A stretch of DNA of 64,000 nucleotides from positions 736,580 to 800,579 of the forward strand of contig NZ_WOCD01000001.1 in assembly GCF_009728465.1 (NCBI RefSeq). The letters run 5' to 3'. This document shows positions 37,317-46,542 of the stretch, in pieces (position 1 is the first letter of the stretch; each line of letters starts with the position of its first letter). The translations under genes and the position numbers were made by a program. A model generated the notes under the pieces. The model did no database searches, was not told the DNA's origin, and saw nothing but the letters and a program-made list of their open reading frames with translations. Origin of the DNA: Psychrosphaera haliotis. Lineage in GTDB: Bacteria; Pseudomonadota; Gammaproteobacteria; Enterobacterales; Alteromonadaceae.

Positions 37317-38510
37317 ATGATTAACCCTGCATTAAATAAATTCATAGCATTAGCACTATTTTTAGTTTTGTCTTTTGCGGCACAGGCTGATTGGTATGAG
37401 GCAACTGGACAAGCAAAAGTAAGATATGGCGATGTCGCTAGCGCTAAAACCAGAGCCACACAAGATGCCGTTAAGCAGGCTATGCTATTTGCGGGCGCTA
37501 ATGTTGCAAGCATTCAACAGATTTCAAAAGGTTTATTAGTTGACGATTCTATCCAAGTTAGAGCTAATGGCGCTGTCAATCGTATAGAAATTGTAAGTGA
37601 ACAGCAAAAAGGTGACTCTATATCGGTAACAATACGAGCCGATATATTTCCTGAAGAAAGAGCTTGTTATGCTGCAGAGTTTGGCAAAAAAGTAGCCATC
37701 ACTCAATTCCCAATTCAACATTGGGAACACGCTAAAGTAGGTGGCCTATATGGCCTAGAAAAAGAGATCCCTCGAAAAATTGTGGCTATGCTTCAGTCCG
37801 GCAGTTCAACAATATACCCAGTTGCGTGGTTAGATAAAAAACTTAGTGTGCATCAAGATTTTGACCAGCAGGGAAAAGTTCGCCATGAACTGATTGATGC
37901 CGTTGCTCAAAACGCCAACTCGCAATTTGTCATGTTTGGTCGTATCAGTGACTTGTCTTTTGGCGATATGTCTAATTCTTATAGTTTTTGGGAAGACGAT
38001 GAGTTTGAGCGCTTTTTCACTTTCGAACTTATGATTGCAAACGCACTTACTCATGAAGTTATATATAAAAACAGTTTCCACACGGAAGCCGAATGGACTT
38101 TTGACATGAGGGAGACTGTAAATGTTAATAGCCGTAAATTCTGGAACTCTGAATATGGCTCGGCCATTGAGCGTAACCTAACTGACATGCGAGATGACAT
38201 TCTTGGGCAACTTAGCTGTCAGCAACTTCAAAGCAAAATATTAGCAATTCAAGAAGGGAAACAAATCCAGCTCAATATTGGTCGTGGTCAAGGCGTTTTT
38301 ATAGGCCAAGAATACCGAGTCTCTTATCGTGCTGACATTATAGATAACTCAGGGAACCTGCTGACCAACTTTGTAATTAGTCCTTATCGAGTTCGAATAA
38401 CAAAAGTGTATGAAAACTCTGCGATTGCTGAATCCTTGGATAAAGACTTTATGAGTAACGTGCAGGTAAACGATGTGATTGAGCTAAAAGACTGGTCTAC
38501 AGATTGGTAG
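37317..38510 (+). CDS. flgT: Flagellar assembly protein FlgT
   Basis: A 397-residue periplasmic protein with a signal peptide (about 1-24, ending AAQA). The N-terminal domain WYEATGQAKVRYGDVASAKTRATQDAVKQAML is typical of FlgT. Middle and C-terminal domains follow, including a C-terminal SH3-like strand region (GRGQGVFIGQEYRV). FlgT forms the H-ring needed to hold stator units at the sodium-driven polar motor of Vibrio. It is divergent from flgP with a 224-bp gap that should hold both promoters. Confidence 0.9.
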   Translation: MINPALNKFIALALFLVLSFAAQADWYEATGQAKVRYGDVASAKTRATQDAVKQAMLFAGANVASIQQISKGLLVDDSIQVRANGAVNRIEIVSEQQKGDSISVTIRADIFPEERACYAAEFGKKVAITQFPIQHWEHAKVGGLYGLEKEIPRKIVAMLQSGSSTIYPVAWLDKKLSVHQDFDQQGKVRHELIDAVAQNANSQFVMFGRISDLSFGDMSNSYSFWEDDEFERFFTFELMIANALTHEVIYKNSFHTEAEWTFDMRETVNVNSRKFWNSEYGSAIERNLTDMRDDILGQLSCQQLQSKILAIQEGKQIQLNIGRGQGVFIGQEYRVSYRADIIDNSGNLLTNFVISPYRVRITKVYENSAIAESLDKDFMSNVQVNDVIELKDWSTDW

Positions 38511-38615
38511 GTTTCTGTTTTGAATTTAATTAATTTGCTATAGTCTTTAGCTATTATTTACGATGAAATTTTTGAGTCCAAAATATAATCAATTTGGCGC
38601 CTAACGGGGAAAACA

Positions 38616-38972
38616 ATGACAATTGCAGCACTGCAGTCGATTGACGGCTTAGATTTAAAAACAGGCCTTACAAATTGCATGGATGATGAACAACTTTATA
38701 AAGATGTTATCTCAATGTTCGTTATTCAATTAGACCAAGATATTCCAATGGTTAGACAGTTTTACAATACCCAAGACTGGATAGGTTTAGGCAAGGCTTG
38801 TCATGGCATCAAAGGTGCGGCTGCTAGTGTAGGTGCGCATATAGTTCAAGACGCGTCCGCTGAATTAGAAAAGGCAGGTAAGGAAAACAATGGGGACGTT
38901 ATCAATTCTCAATTTGAGCAATATATTGTGTTGCTTGAGTCTTTTAAAGCCCAAATATCAGCCGCTATATAA
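38616..38972 (+). CDS. Hpt (histidine phosphotransfer) domain protein
   Basis: A 118-residue stand-alone Hpt domain. The phosphorylated residue is His63 in KACHGIKGAAASVG, in the usual four-helix context. It would shuttle phosphate between a hybrid histidine kinase and a response regulator; neither partner is encoded next to it. GGGGAAAA-like purine sequence lies just before the ATG. Confidence 0.88.
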   Translation: MTIAALQSIDGLDLKTGLTNCMDDEQLYKDVISMFVIQLDQDIPMVRQFYNTQDWIGLGKACHGIKGAAASVGAHIVQDASAELEKAGKENNGDVINSQFEQYIVLLESFKAQISAAI

Positions 38973-38983
38973 TTCCTAAGCAT

Positions 38984-39883
38984 TTAACTGCTAATTAACT
39001 TAGAGAGCTCTTTTATCGGGCTTTCTCCTTTAATTTTAGCTTTTGTGCTTATTGGGTTTTTAAGCTCAATTATTTTACGACTTTCTAAATTCAAAACCTC
39101 ATTCAATTTATCAAAATGAACAAACTCTCTAAACAGTTTATTAAAAGTGCCGTCCTGTTGTGCCAATAGAAGGCCTTTTTCAATACGTTCAGCAAGCCGC
39201 ATATTTTCCATCGCGACAAAAAAGTAAACGTATGACGGGTAATGTAAAACAAATTTTGGTTCGATCATTATGCTTTCATCATTCATAAGCTCAAACTCTC
39301 TTAATATTTCATTTAACCCACGCGGGAAGTGATCAATTCTTTTAAGGTGCAACAACTCAATAATTGAACCATATAAACTTGCGGGGAAAACACTAAATTT
39401 ATTAAACTTTAAGATGTCATAATCCGGCCAATCGTGCCCTTGTCCTGCGGCTAGCTCCCGAAATTTATCGATGCTCTCTATGTTTTGAAACTCTTGAAGG
39501 CGATCTTTTAATATCAAGGAAACACGATAACCTATTAACCCCTTTAACAAAGGTATCCTTATTGGCCTTGCGACGCCCTCCCTAGCTTTAGTTGATACAG
39601 ACCAGTAAACGTCAATGCTTCGCCTTGTGTTTAACTCGTGTAATGCACGTTCTTGAATTATATCTCGATTAACGTAATTAATTTTAAAGGGTCCGAATTC
39701 AGTCTCGGTTTTAGTGAGTGCAAGCTGTAGAAGCTCAGAGTAGTAGTCTACTGAGTTGTAGTTTAAGGGTACTGAAGAAACAATACGAATCGTGTCTCCC
39801 TCTGCAGAATAGGACTCATTACTAAATGCAGAAAAAGAAATAGACAGTGTTATACCTACTATCAATGTTTTTAACAAAAACAA
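38984..39883 (-). CDS. Periplasmic substrate-binding-like protein
   Basis: A 299-residue protein with a signal peptide (about 1-21). The fold appears to be a type II periplasmic binding protein of the SBP_bac_3 kind: RIVSSVPLNYNSVDYYSELLQLAL at the start and MRLAERIEKGLLLAQQDGTFNKLF near the end, the latter a common signature of that group. There are no permease or ATPase genes nearby, so it may be a sensory or enzyme-like relative rather than a transporter part. Convergent with the Hpt gene, 11 bp apart. Confidence 0.72.
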   Translation of the reverse strand: MFLLKTLIVGITLSISFSAFSNESYSAEGDTIRIVSSVPLNYNSVDYYSELLQLALTKTETEFGPFKINYVNRDIIQERALHELNTRRSIDVYWSVSTKAREGVARPIRIPLLKGLIGYRVSLILKDRLQEFQNIESIDKFRELAAGQGHDWPDYDILKFNKFSVFPASLYGSIIELLHLKRIDHFPRGLNEILREFELMNDESIMIEPKFVLHYPSYVYFFVAMENMRLAERIEKGLLLAQQDGTFNKLFREFVHFDKLNEVLNLESRKIIELKNPISTKAKIKGESPIKELSKLISS

Positions 39884-39967
39884 GTCATCGCACCTTCTGT
39901 TTAATTCTTAAGTTATATTTAAGATAGTCAAAAACAACGAAGGTGCGAACTTAAAGTTCAATCAGGT

Positions 39968-40072
39968 TTAAAAGTCCGTATTCTAAAAGTCAGTGCTTTA
40001 AAAGCCCACATTTTAGAAGCCCGTATTTTAAAATTTAGTGATTTAGAATTTAGTGCTTTAGAATTTGATGTT
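39968..40072 (-). repeat. 15-bp tandem repeat carrying seven in-frame stop codons
   Basis: On the minus strand the last five codons of yghU (AACATCAAATTCTAA) are followed by six diverged 15-base units, each ending TTYTAA or TTTTAG. Stops occur at 40058, 40043, 40028, 40013, 39998, 39983 and 39968, all in the yghU frame. Units vary in the first ten bases; the ending is well kept. Confidence 0.9.
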
Positions 40073-40909
40073 ATCAAAGTCAGTTTTAGAATGACGTTCA
40101 TGCACCTGCTGGGATTCGTCACCCCAGGTTTTGTTTACAATCTTACCTCGTTTTACCGCAGGTCTTTGTGCTATCTTTTCTGCCCAAGCCACTAAGTGTG
40201 TATAACTTTCCACATCTAAAAACTCGGCGGCGTCATACAATTCGCCTAAAACCAACGCTCCGTACCATGGCCAAATAGCAATGTCAGCAATAGTGTATTC
40301 TTTGCCTGCCATGTAGTCATTATTAGCAAGATGCTTGTCCAAAACGTCAAGTTGCCTTTTCGTTTCCATGGTAAACCTGTCAATCGGGTATTCAAACTTT
40401 TCAGGGGCATAAGCGTAAAAGTGACCAAATCCTCCACCTAAATAAGGCCCGCTTCCAACTTGCCAAAACAGCCAAGACAAACAAGCAGCTTTATCATTCG
40501 GTGAGCTTGGAATGAAGCGTCCAAACTTTTCAGCCAAGTGCAATAAAATAGCGCCGGATTCAAATACATTGACGTTATTGGTCCCTGACTTATCAACTAA
40601 CGCTGGAATTTTTGAGTTAGGATTAATATCCACAAAACCGCTACTGAATTGATCTGCGTCTTGGATCTTTATTAGATGTGCATCATACTCTGCACCGGCT
40701 ACACCTGCCGCTAACAACTCTTCAAACATAACGGTGGCTTTTACACCATTCGGGGTCGCTAATGAATAAAGTTGGAATGGATGCTCTCCTACAGGTAATG
40801 ATTGCTCAAAACGAGAGCCGGAATCTGGTCTATTTAAACTAGCCCACTCTCCACCATTTTCTTTATCCCAACTCCAAACTTTTGGTGGCGTATAGGTATT
40901 TTCTGACAT
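40058..40909 (-). CDS. yghU: Glutathione-dependent disulfide-bond oxidoreductase
   Basis: A 283-residue glutathione S-transferase-fold protein. E. coli YghU binds two glutathiones and reduces disulfides. The start TYTPPKVWSWDKENGGEWASLNRP and the motif SPNDKAACLSWLFWQVGSGPYLGGGFGHFY are close to YghU; PNSKIPALVD is the glutathione-site loop. Its stop codon is the first unit of a 15-bp repeat array. Confidence 0.93.
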   Translation of the reverse strand: MSENTYTPPKVWSWDKENGGEWASLNRPDSGSRFEQSLPVGEHPFQLYSLATPNGVKATVMFEELLAAGVAGAEYDAHLIKIQDADQFSSGFVDINPNSKIPALVDKSGTNNVNVFESGAILLHLAEKFGRFIPSSPNDKAACLSWLFWQVGSGPYLGGGFGHFYAYAPEKFEYPIDRFTMETKRQLDVLDKHLANNDYMAGKEYTIADIAIWPWYGALVLGELYDAAEFLDVESYTHLVAWAEKIAQRPAVKRGKIVNKTWGDESQQVHERHSKTDFDNIKF

Positions 40910-40973
40910 AACAACTCCTTACTGTTTGAATAGGTGACGACCATCAGCAAGTTTAGATCAGGTTAGCCTTGAT

Positions 40974-41494
40974 TTAGTAAACCTCACCTATTAACTCTAA
41001 GTGGGTTAAGTAAATACGCACATCTAACTCTAGTTGATGGTAGTTAGGTAACATGTACTCGCAAAGTTTATAGAATGCTTTGTTGTGGTCATACTCTTTA
41101 AAGTGAGCGAGTTCATGTACCACTATCATAGCGAGAAATTCTGGCGGTGCATTCTTAAATATAGAACTTATTCTTATTTCATATTTACGTTTGAGCTTAG
41201 AACCTTGAACTCTTGCTATGCTGGTATGAGTCCCTAACGCATTTTTTATAACATGTAATTTGTTGTCGTATTCAATCTTACTGATCGGTTGAGACTTTTT
41301 AAAAACTGGGCTTTAAGTTCGAGAACATATTCCCGCAGTAATTTGTCATTATTAAAATGGTGCGGATGTGGGTATTTATTTTTTAAATATGCCGTGAGCT
41401 TTTTAGTATCAATAAGGTGTTGAACCGACTCAATAATTGAGCCGGGATAATTACTTATATACTTTAATTTTGTAAGGTTAGGATTAGGCAACAC
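40974..41494 (-). pseudogene. YgjP-like metallopeptidase (DUF45), split by a frameshift
   Basis: The first frame (from GTG 41494, preceded by GGAAAG) gives 82 residues and leaves frame after AQFLK. The next frame continues KSQPISKIEYDNKLHV and includes the zinc motif VVHELAHFKEYDHNKAF, then LPNYHQLELDVRIYL, ending TAA at 40974. One more A (or T) in the T5A5 stretch at 41296-41305 joins the parts into about 174 residues. The family has a zincin-like site; its role is not settled. It lies 12 bp downstream of yegD. Confidence 0.82.
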
Positions 41495-41506
41495 TGCACT
41501 TTCCGT

Positions 41507-42865
41507 TTATTTGAATATAGTTTCAGCCCAACGACTTAATCCTGCCGTAACGCTACCAAAGTGATCGCCAACAACAACAGGCTTATTACCAAATTTAGAT
41601 TTTATAAAGTCGTTAATGACTGGTGACTTTGCCGTACCGCCAGTAACAAAAATAACATCAGGCTCTGCACCACCTTGGTTGACCGCTTCACTCATTAGCT
41701 TTGCAATACTATTAAGCTGATTCTCTGACGCTTCTAAAAAAAGGTTTCGGTCCACATCTTGGCTTAGATTTTCCGTTAGATAACCTAAATCAATATTGTT
41801 TGAATTACTTTCTGTTAATAATATTTTAGCTTGTTCCGCACTATTCACGAGCTGGTAGCTAAGCTTTTCATTGTAAGCTTTTAATAATCGACCCAATATT
41901 TCTGGTTGCTCAGAGTCTCGTTGTAACTGCTCTAAAAAGCGTCCGTTTGCGTCACTATAAAAGTCTGTTTGAGCATTTACGTCATTAATAGCCACTGCTT
42001 TAAAATAACTATTCACTGGCATTGGTTTGCCAGACTTTAACTTACCGTTGATACCTAGGTTAGGCATAACACCTTTTAAAGCCAGCTGAATATCAAAGTC
42101 ATTCCCGCCGACTCTTAAACCGCTGTGTCCCAACAGAGCCGCTGAACGATCGGCTTTGTTCATTAACTCTGGTCCCATAAGAAGCATTGAGCAATCCGTG
42201 GTACCACCACCAATATCAACAACCAATACTCTTGTTTCTTGTTTTAAACTTGCTTCGTACTCAAAACCTGCAGCCACAGGCTCATACTGAAACTCAATAT
42301 CTTGATAACCAACATGTCTAGCGGCATTCGTTAATACTTCAATTGCTTGTTTGTTGCTTTGTTCACTATTACGACCTTGGAAATTAATTGGTCGCCCTAT
42401 TACAACTTTAGTGACGTCGTGCTGTAACTCTTCTTCAACGTGATGCTTAACGTGTGCCATCATAGCTGCAACAATATGCTCAAAAAATACAATTTGCTGA
42501 GGCAGCAAGCCACTCGTCCCTAATAATGATTTAGGAGACTTTATATAATAACCTTCACTTGGATCGTCTAAGTAGCGTTCTAAGGCCGACTTACCAAAAG
42601 ATAGATGCTCCGGTATACCATCATAACGAAGGTCCTCTAAGGCCTCTTGCCCTTTCGAAATTAAGAAACCTCGAGAGTTAGCAAATGTGGACTTATAAGG
42701 TTCGTTGATATTTTTATGTAACCAGTTTGGGATAACGTCTCGACTTGGGGCATAAAGTGACGAAGACATAAATTTGCCGTGCTCACCTAACGTTAACATT
42801 TTTGGTTGCCCATTTTGCATTGTCGCAACAGCACAATTTGAAGTGCCGTAGTCAAAACCTATCAT
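41507..42865 (-). CDS. yegD: Hsp70-family chaperone-like protein YegD
   Basis: A 452-residue actin-like ATPase of the Hsp70 family that lacks the usual substrate-binding domain. N-terminal phosphate loop GFDYGTSNCAVA, second phosphate motif VLVVDIGGGTTDCSML near residues 210-225, and adenosine motif VIFVTGGTAKSPVI near 408. Length and composition match YegD. The clients are unknown. Confidence 0.92.
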   Translation of the reverse strand: MIGFDYGTSNCAVATMQNGQPKMLTLGEHGKFMSSSLYAPSRDVIPNWLHKNINEPYKSTFANSRGFLISKGQEALEDLRYDGIPEHLSFGKSALERYLDDPSEGYYIKSPKSLLGTSGLLPQQIVFFEHIVAAMMAHVKHHVEEELQHDVTKVVIGRPINFQGRNSEQSNKQAIEVLTNAARHVGYQDIEFQYEPVAAGFEYEASLKQETRVLVVDIGGGTTDCSMLLMGPELMNKADRSAALLGHSGLRVGGNDFDIQLALKGVMPNLGINGKLKSGKPMPVNSYFKAVAINDVNAQTDFYSDANGRFLEQLQRDSEQPEILGRLLKAYNEKLSYQLVNSAEQAKILLTESNSNNIDLGYLTENLSQDVDRNLFLEASENQLNSIAKLMSEAVNQGGAEPDVIFVTGGTAKSPVINDFIKSKFGNKPVVVGDHFGSVTAGLSRWAETIFK

Positions 42866-42953
42866 TAAAACTGCCTACTATATAAATTACGGCCGCGGAT
42901 TCTACCTAATTGAGGGGGCTTTTTCACTCTCTTGTTTGAAGAATTTGAGGCAT

Positions 42954-42995
42954 AAAAAAACCAGAATGCCTATTTTACTAAGCTATTCTGGCTTT
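42954..42995 (-). terminator. Terminator behind tRNA-Leu
   Basis: On the minus strand CCAGAAT and ATTCTGG form a stem around a loop of about 17 bases, followed by TTTTTTT. It lies 25 bp past the tRNA CCA end. Confidence 0.75.
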
Positions 42996-43019
42996 TGTGG
43001 TTCTTAATGAACCTTATAA

Positions 43020-43104
43020 TGGTGCGGATGGAGAGACTTGAACTCTCACGCCTTGCGGCACAGGCACCTCATGCCTGCGTGTCTACCAATTTCACCACAT
43101 CCGC
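43020..43104 (-). tRNA. tRNA-Leu (anticodon GAG)
   Basis: An 85-base class II tRNA with encoded CCA, acceptor GCGGATG/CATCCGC, anticodon stem CAGGC/GCCTG around ATGAGGT (anticodon GAG), and a long variable arm. It is 17 bp downstream of secG, the usual secG-tRNA-Leu order in gammaproteobacteria, and is probably cut from the same transcript. Confidence 0.95.
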
Positions 43105-43121
43105 ATATTTATATGCAAAAA

Positions 43122-43493
43122 TTAGTTAACTGGTACGTCGTCTGAACCGTTAGACTCTTGCGCATCTCCAGCAGGAATTTCAGAAGGTAACTCCATATCC
43201 ATCGTTGCTGGCGCTGTTTCAGTTGGAACAGAAAGATCGCTAAACGCATCTTCTTGTTTTACTGAGTTTGCTGTCATGCTACCTAAGAAAATACTTAGGA
43301 TAAAAAATGCAGTTGCTAGAAATGTGGTTGTCTTCGTCAGGAAGTTACCTGAACCATTAGAACCAAACAACGTTGCTGATGCTCCAGCACCAAACGACGC
43401 GCCCATATCTGCGCCTTTGCCTTGTTGAATAAGAATAAGTCCAACTAATGCTATTGCGATAATTAAATAAACTACTATTAAAATTTCGTACAT
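43122..43493 (-). CDS. secG: Preprotein translocase subunit SecG
   Basis: A 123-residue inner-membrane protein with two membrane segments (about 3-22 and 53-73) and between them the typical KGADMGASFGAGASATLFGS. It assists SecYE in protein export. The C-terminal tail is acidic. It starts 9 bp after tpiA. Confidence 0.95.
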   Translation of the reverse strand: MYEILIVVYLIIAIALVGLILIQQGKGADMGASFGAGASATLFGSNGSGNFLTKTTTFLATAFFILSIFLGSMTANSVKQEDAFSDLSVPTETAPATMDMELPSEIPAGDAQESNGSDDVPVN

Positions 43494-43502
43494 GCTTTTA
43501 CC

Positions 43503-44240
43503 TTAAGCTACTGCGTTTTTACAAATGTTTCTGAACGCTTCCACATCTAAACTCGCGCCACCAATTAGGCCGCCGTCGATGTTTTCCTTGGAAAACAATT
43601 CTTCACTATTTTCTGCCTTAACACTGCCACCATATAAGATGCGTGTTAAATCTGCTAATTCTTGGCTATAACCAGCTAACGTTTTGCGGATCATCGCGTG
43701 AATTTCTTCTGCTTGATCGCCTGTTGCTGTTTTACCCGTACCTATTGCCCATACAGGCTCATAAGCAAATACAATACTGTCGGAGTAATTTGGTAATACA
43801 TCTAACACAGCTTTAACTTGTTCAGTTATTACAGCTGTTGTTTCACCATTTTCTCTTTGTTCATCTGTTTCACCGATACAAATTATCGGTATTAGACCAG
43901 CGGCTAAAGTAGATAAAACCTTCTTTGCAACTATCTCATTTGTTTCATTAAACAATGAACGACGTTCAGAGTGACCTACAATAACATACTGACAGCCAAC
44001 ATCCCTCAACATTCTTCCAGAAATTTCACCTGTGAATGCGCCTGAATCTTGGATAGCTATTGTCTGTGCGCCTTTTTTAACGTCTTGTGTATCTTCATTA
44101 AGATAAACAAACGGTGGGCAAAGCACAGCTTCAACATTATCAGCATCTAACTGTTGGATATTGTTAACCATTTCAGTTAGCAGTTGGCTATCGCCGTTTA
44201 GTTTCCAATTCGCTACTACTAGCGGTAATCGAATGGCCAT
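43503..44240 (-). CDS. tpiA: Triosephosphate isomerase
   Basis: A 245-residue glycolytic enzyme interconverting dihydroxyacetone phosphate and glyceraldehyde 3-phosphate. Active-site residues are visible: Lys in NWKLNG, His in IVGHSERR, and Glu in FAYEPVWAIGTG. The start is taken at ATG 44240 (MAIRLPLVVANWK). An in-frame ATG five codons upstream contains the Shine-Dalgarno AGGAGAGG, so it is not the start. Confidence 0.96.
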   Translation of the reverse strand: MAIRLPLVVANWKLNGDSQLLTEMVNNIQQLDADNVEAVLCPPFVYLNEDTQDVKKGAQTIAIQDSGAFTGEISGRMLRDVGCQYVIVGHSERRSLFNETNEIVAKKVLSTLAAGLIPIICIGETDEQRENGETTAVITEQVKAVLDVLPNYSDSIVFAYEPVWAIGTGKTATGDQAEEIHAMIRKTLAGYSQELADLTRILYGGSVKAENSEELFSKENIDGGLIGGASLDVEAFRNICKNAVA

Positions 44241-44307
44241 TAGCCTCTCCTTCATTTAAGCGGCGAGATAGTAACAAACTCCCCAAAAAGTACAAGTAAT
44301 GGATTCG

Positions 44308-45642
44308 TTATTCTGCGTGTTCCGCCACTTTGTCGGCTACTTTTTGTGCTACTCGTTTTATTAACTTACCATCTTTACCTTCAGTCATAACTCGAATAAG
44401 CGGTTCTGTACCAGATTTTCTAATTAATATTCTACCTTCATCACCTAATTCAACTTCTGCAGCTTGAATTGCTAACTTTACTTCATCAACTTCTAGTGGA
44501 TATTTATTAGGCGCTGTACGAACGTTAATTAATTTTTGAGGGTACTTTTCCATGCCAGATTTAAGTTCAGATAACGTCATGCCGGTATCTACAATAGCCG
44601 CCAAAATTTGAACTGCAGAAATAGTACCGTCGCCGGTTGGTATATGATCTAGATTAATAACATGCCCCGAAGACTCACCACCTATTGTCCAGCCATTTTC
44701 TTTTAAAAGTTGCATAACGTAGCGGTCGCCAACATTTGCTCTTTTAAACGGTATACTAAGATTCTTAAGTGCTACTTCTAAACCTAAGTTAGACATTAAT
44801 GTGCCAACAACACCACCTTTAAGCTCACCTTTTTTAAGGGCTTGACGCGCTAAGATAAAGACAAGTTCGTCGCCATCGACTTCCATGCCCTTTTCATCAA
44901 CCATAATCAAACGGTCACCGTCACCATCTAATGCAATACCAACATCAGCATTGTGCTGAAGAACGGCTTGTCGCAACGCATCTGTGTGCGTTGCTCCACA
45001 ATGATCGTTGATGTTTAAACCGTTTGGCTCAGCAAAAATAGAAATAACGTCTGCACCTAACTCTCTAAATACATTTGGTGCGATGTGGTAGGTAGCCCCG
45101 TTTGCTGTATCAACAACAATTTTCATGCCTTTTAGTGATTCAAGAGCAAAACGGCTCTTACAAAACTCAATATATCGACCAGCAGCATCATTTATTCTAA
45201 AGGCTTTGCCTAACTTTTCAGACTCTACGCAAGTAAGCTCTTGCTCAATCATTCTTTCAATTTCATGCTCTACGTCATCCGGTAATTTAGTACCTTCTGC
45301 TGAGAAGAATTTAATACCATTATCATAATATGGGTTGTGCGATGCGCTAATAACAATACCAGCGTCAGCTCTGAACGTTTGAGTTAAATATGAAATTGCA
45401 GGTGTTGGCATAGGCCCAAGCAATCCTACATCTACACCAGCAGCGATTAAACCTGATTCAAGCGCCGTTTCTAACATGTAACCGGAAATACGTGTGTCTT
45501 TACCAATAAGTACTTTTCTGTTGCCATTGCTAGCAAAAACTTTGCCGGCAGCCCAACCTAGTTTTAGTGCAAACTCAGGTGTAATTGCACCTTGTCCAAC
45601 TAAGCCTCTAATTCCATCTGTTCCAAAATACTTTTTACTCAT
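44308..45642 (-). CDS. glmM: Phosphoglucosamine mutase
   Basis: A 444-residue enzyme converting glucosamine-6-phosphate to glucosamine-1-phosphate for peptidoglycan and LPS. The phosphoserine loop is [17 protein letters not shown] near residue 102, the metal loop is ALDGDGDRL near 240, and the sugar loop GGESSGH follows. The start overlaps the end of folP by 8 bp, indicating coupled translation, as in E. coli. Confidence 0.97.
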   Translation of the reverse strand: MSKKYFGTDGIRGLVGQGAITPEFALKLGWAAGKVFASNGNRKVLIGKDTRISGYMLETALESGLIAAGVDVGLLGPMPTPAISYLTQTFRADAGIVISASHNPYYDNGIKFFSAEGTKLPDDVEHEIERMIEQELTCVESEKLGKAFRINDAAGRYIEFCKSRFALESLKGMKIVVDTANGATYHIAPNVFRELGADVISIFAEPNGLNINDHCGATHTDALRQAVLQHNADVGIALDGDGDRLIMVDEKGMEVDGDELVFILARQALKKGELKGGVVGTLMSNLGLEVALKNLSIPFKRANVGDRYVMQLLKENGWTIGGESSGHVINLDHIPTGDGTISAVQILAAIVDTGMTLSELKSGMEKYPQKLINVRTAPNKYPLEVDEVKLAIQAAEVELGDEGRILIRKSGTEPLIRVMTEGKDGKLIKRVAQKVADKVAEHAE

Positions 45643-46459
45643 TAATAATTCCTTTGTTCATCGCATTGTAAATGGTAACTGCTTGGTGAGTCTCTGCGAC
45701 ATCATGGACTCGAAGAATGTTTGCCCCGTTACTTAGGGCTAACGTAGCAGCTATTACACTTCCCAGCATTCTATCATTTGTTTCTACATTTAATAAATTA
45801 CCAATCATCGATTTCCTCGATAAACCGGCTAAAATTGGCATTTTATATGTAACAAATTGATCTAAATCACCCAAAAGTTTGTAATTATCATCCAGTGTCT
45901 TGCCAAAACCAAAGCCTGGATCAAGCCAAAGCCGCTCTTTGACGATTCCTGCACGTTCACATTCAACTATTTTTTGATCAAAAAAGTGCTTAATTTCGCC
46001 GACGATGTTTTTATATTCTGGTTTGTTTTGCATCGTTTGCGGGGTACCTTGCATATGCATTAAACAAATAGGCACTTCAGCCTGCGCAGCTACCTCTAAC
46101 GCACCAGGTTGCCCCAATGCACAAACATCATTAATTATGTCTATTCCATTCGCCAAACCTTCAGCCATTACATCGGCTTTAGAAGTATCTAAAGAAATAA
46201 TACAATCAAATTCCGACTTGAGTTTTTTTATTACTGGAATGACTCTAGCTAGTTCAGTTTCAACACTCACCTTAGGTGCACCTGGCCTAGTTGACTCCCC
46301 ACCTATATCAATAATATCAGCACCGTCTTTTAACATTCGTTCGGCTTGCTTTAGAGCCCTATTTAACGAGTTAAATTCGCCACCATCAGAAAAAGAATCT
46401 GGCGTAACATTTAAGATGCCCATAATTTTAGGTTGTTTGAAGTCGAATAAATTACTCAC
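45635..46459 (-). CDS. folP: Dihydropteroate synthase
   Basis: A 274-residue folate enzyme and target of sulfonamides. It joins p-aminobenzoate to dihydropterin pyrophosphate. Signatures: [18 protein letters not shown] at residues 12-29 and [14 protein letters not shown] near 48-61, plus [10 protein letters not shown] near 216. A terminator stands between it and ftsH, so it may have its own promoter. Confidence 0.96.
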   Translation of the reverse strand: MSNLFDFKQPKIMGILNVTPDSFSDGGEFNSLNRALKQAERMLKDGADIIDIGGESTRPGAPKVSVETELARVIPVIKKLKSEFDCIISLDTSKADVMAEGLANGIDIINDVCALGQPGALEVAAQAEVPICLMHMQGTPQTMQNKPEYKNIVGEIKHFFDQKIVECERAGIVKERLWLDPGFGFGKTLDDNYKLLGDLDQFVTYKMPILAGLSRKSMIGNLLNVETNDRMLGSVIAATLALSNGANILRVHDVAETHQAVTIYNAMNKGIINE

Positions 46460-46494
46460 AAAAGTATCCTGCTTGCTATTTCTAGATGTTAAAT

Positions 46495-46522
46495 AAAAAA
46501 GGCTCCTATAATTAGGAGCCTT
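46495..46522 (-). terminator. Terminator behind ftsH
   Basis: GGCTCCTA and TAGGAGCC form a stem of 8 bp, with TTTTTTATTT on the minus strand. It lies 21 bp past the ftsH stop. Confidence 0.85.
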
Positions 46523-46542
46523 ATCAAATTATTCGTATTTAA

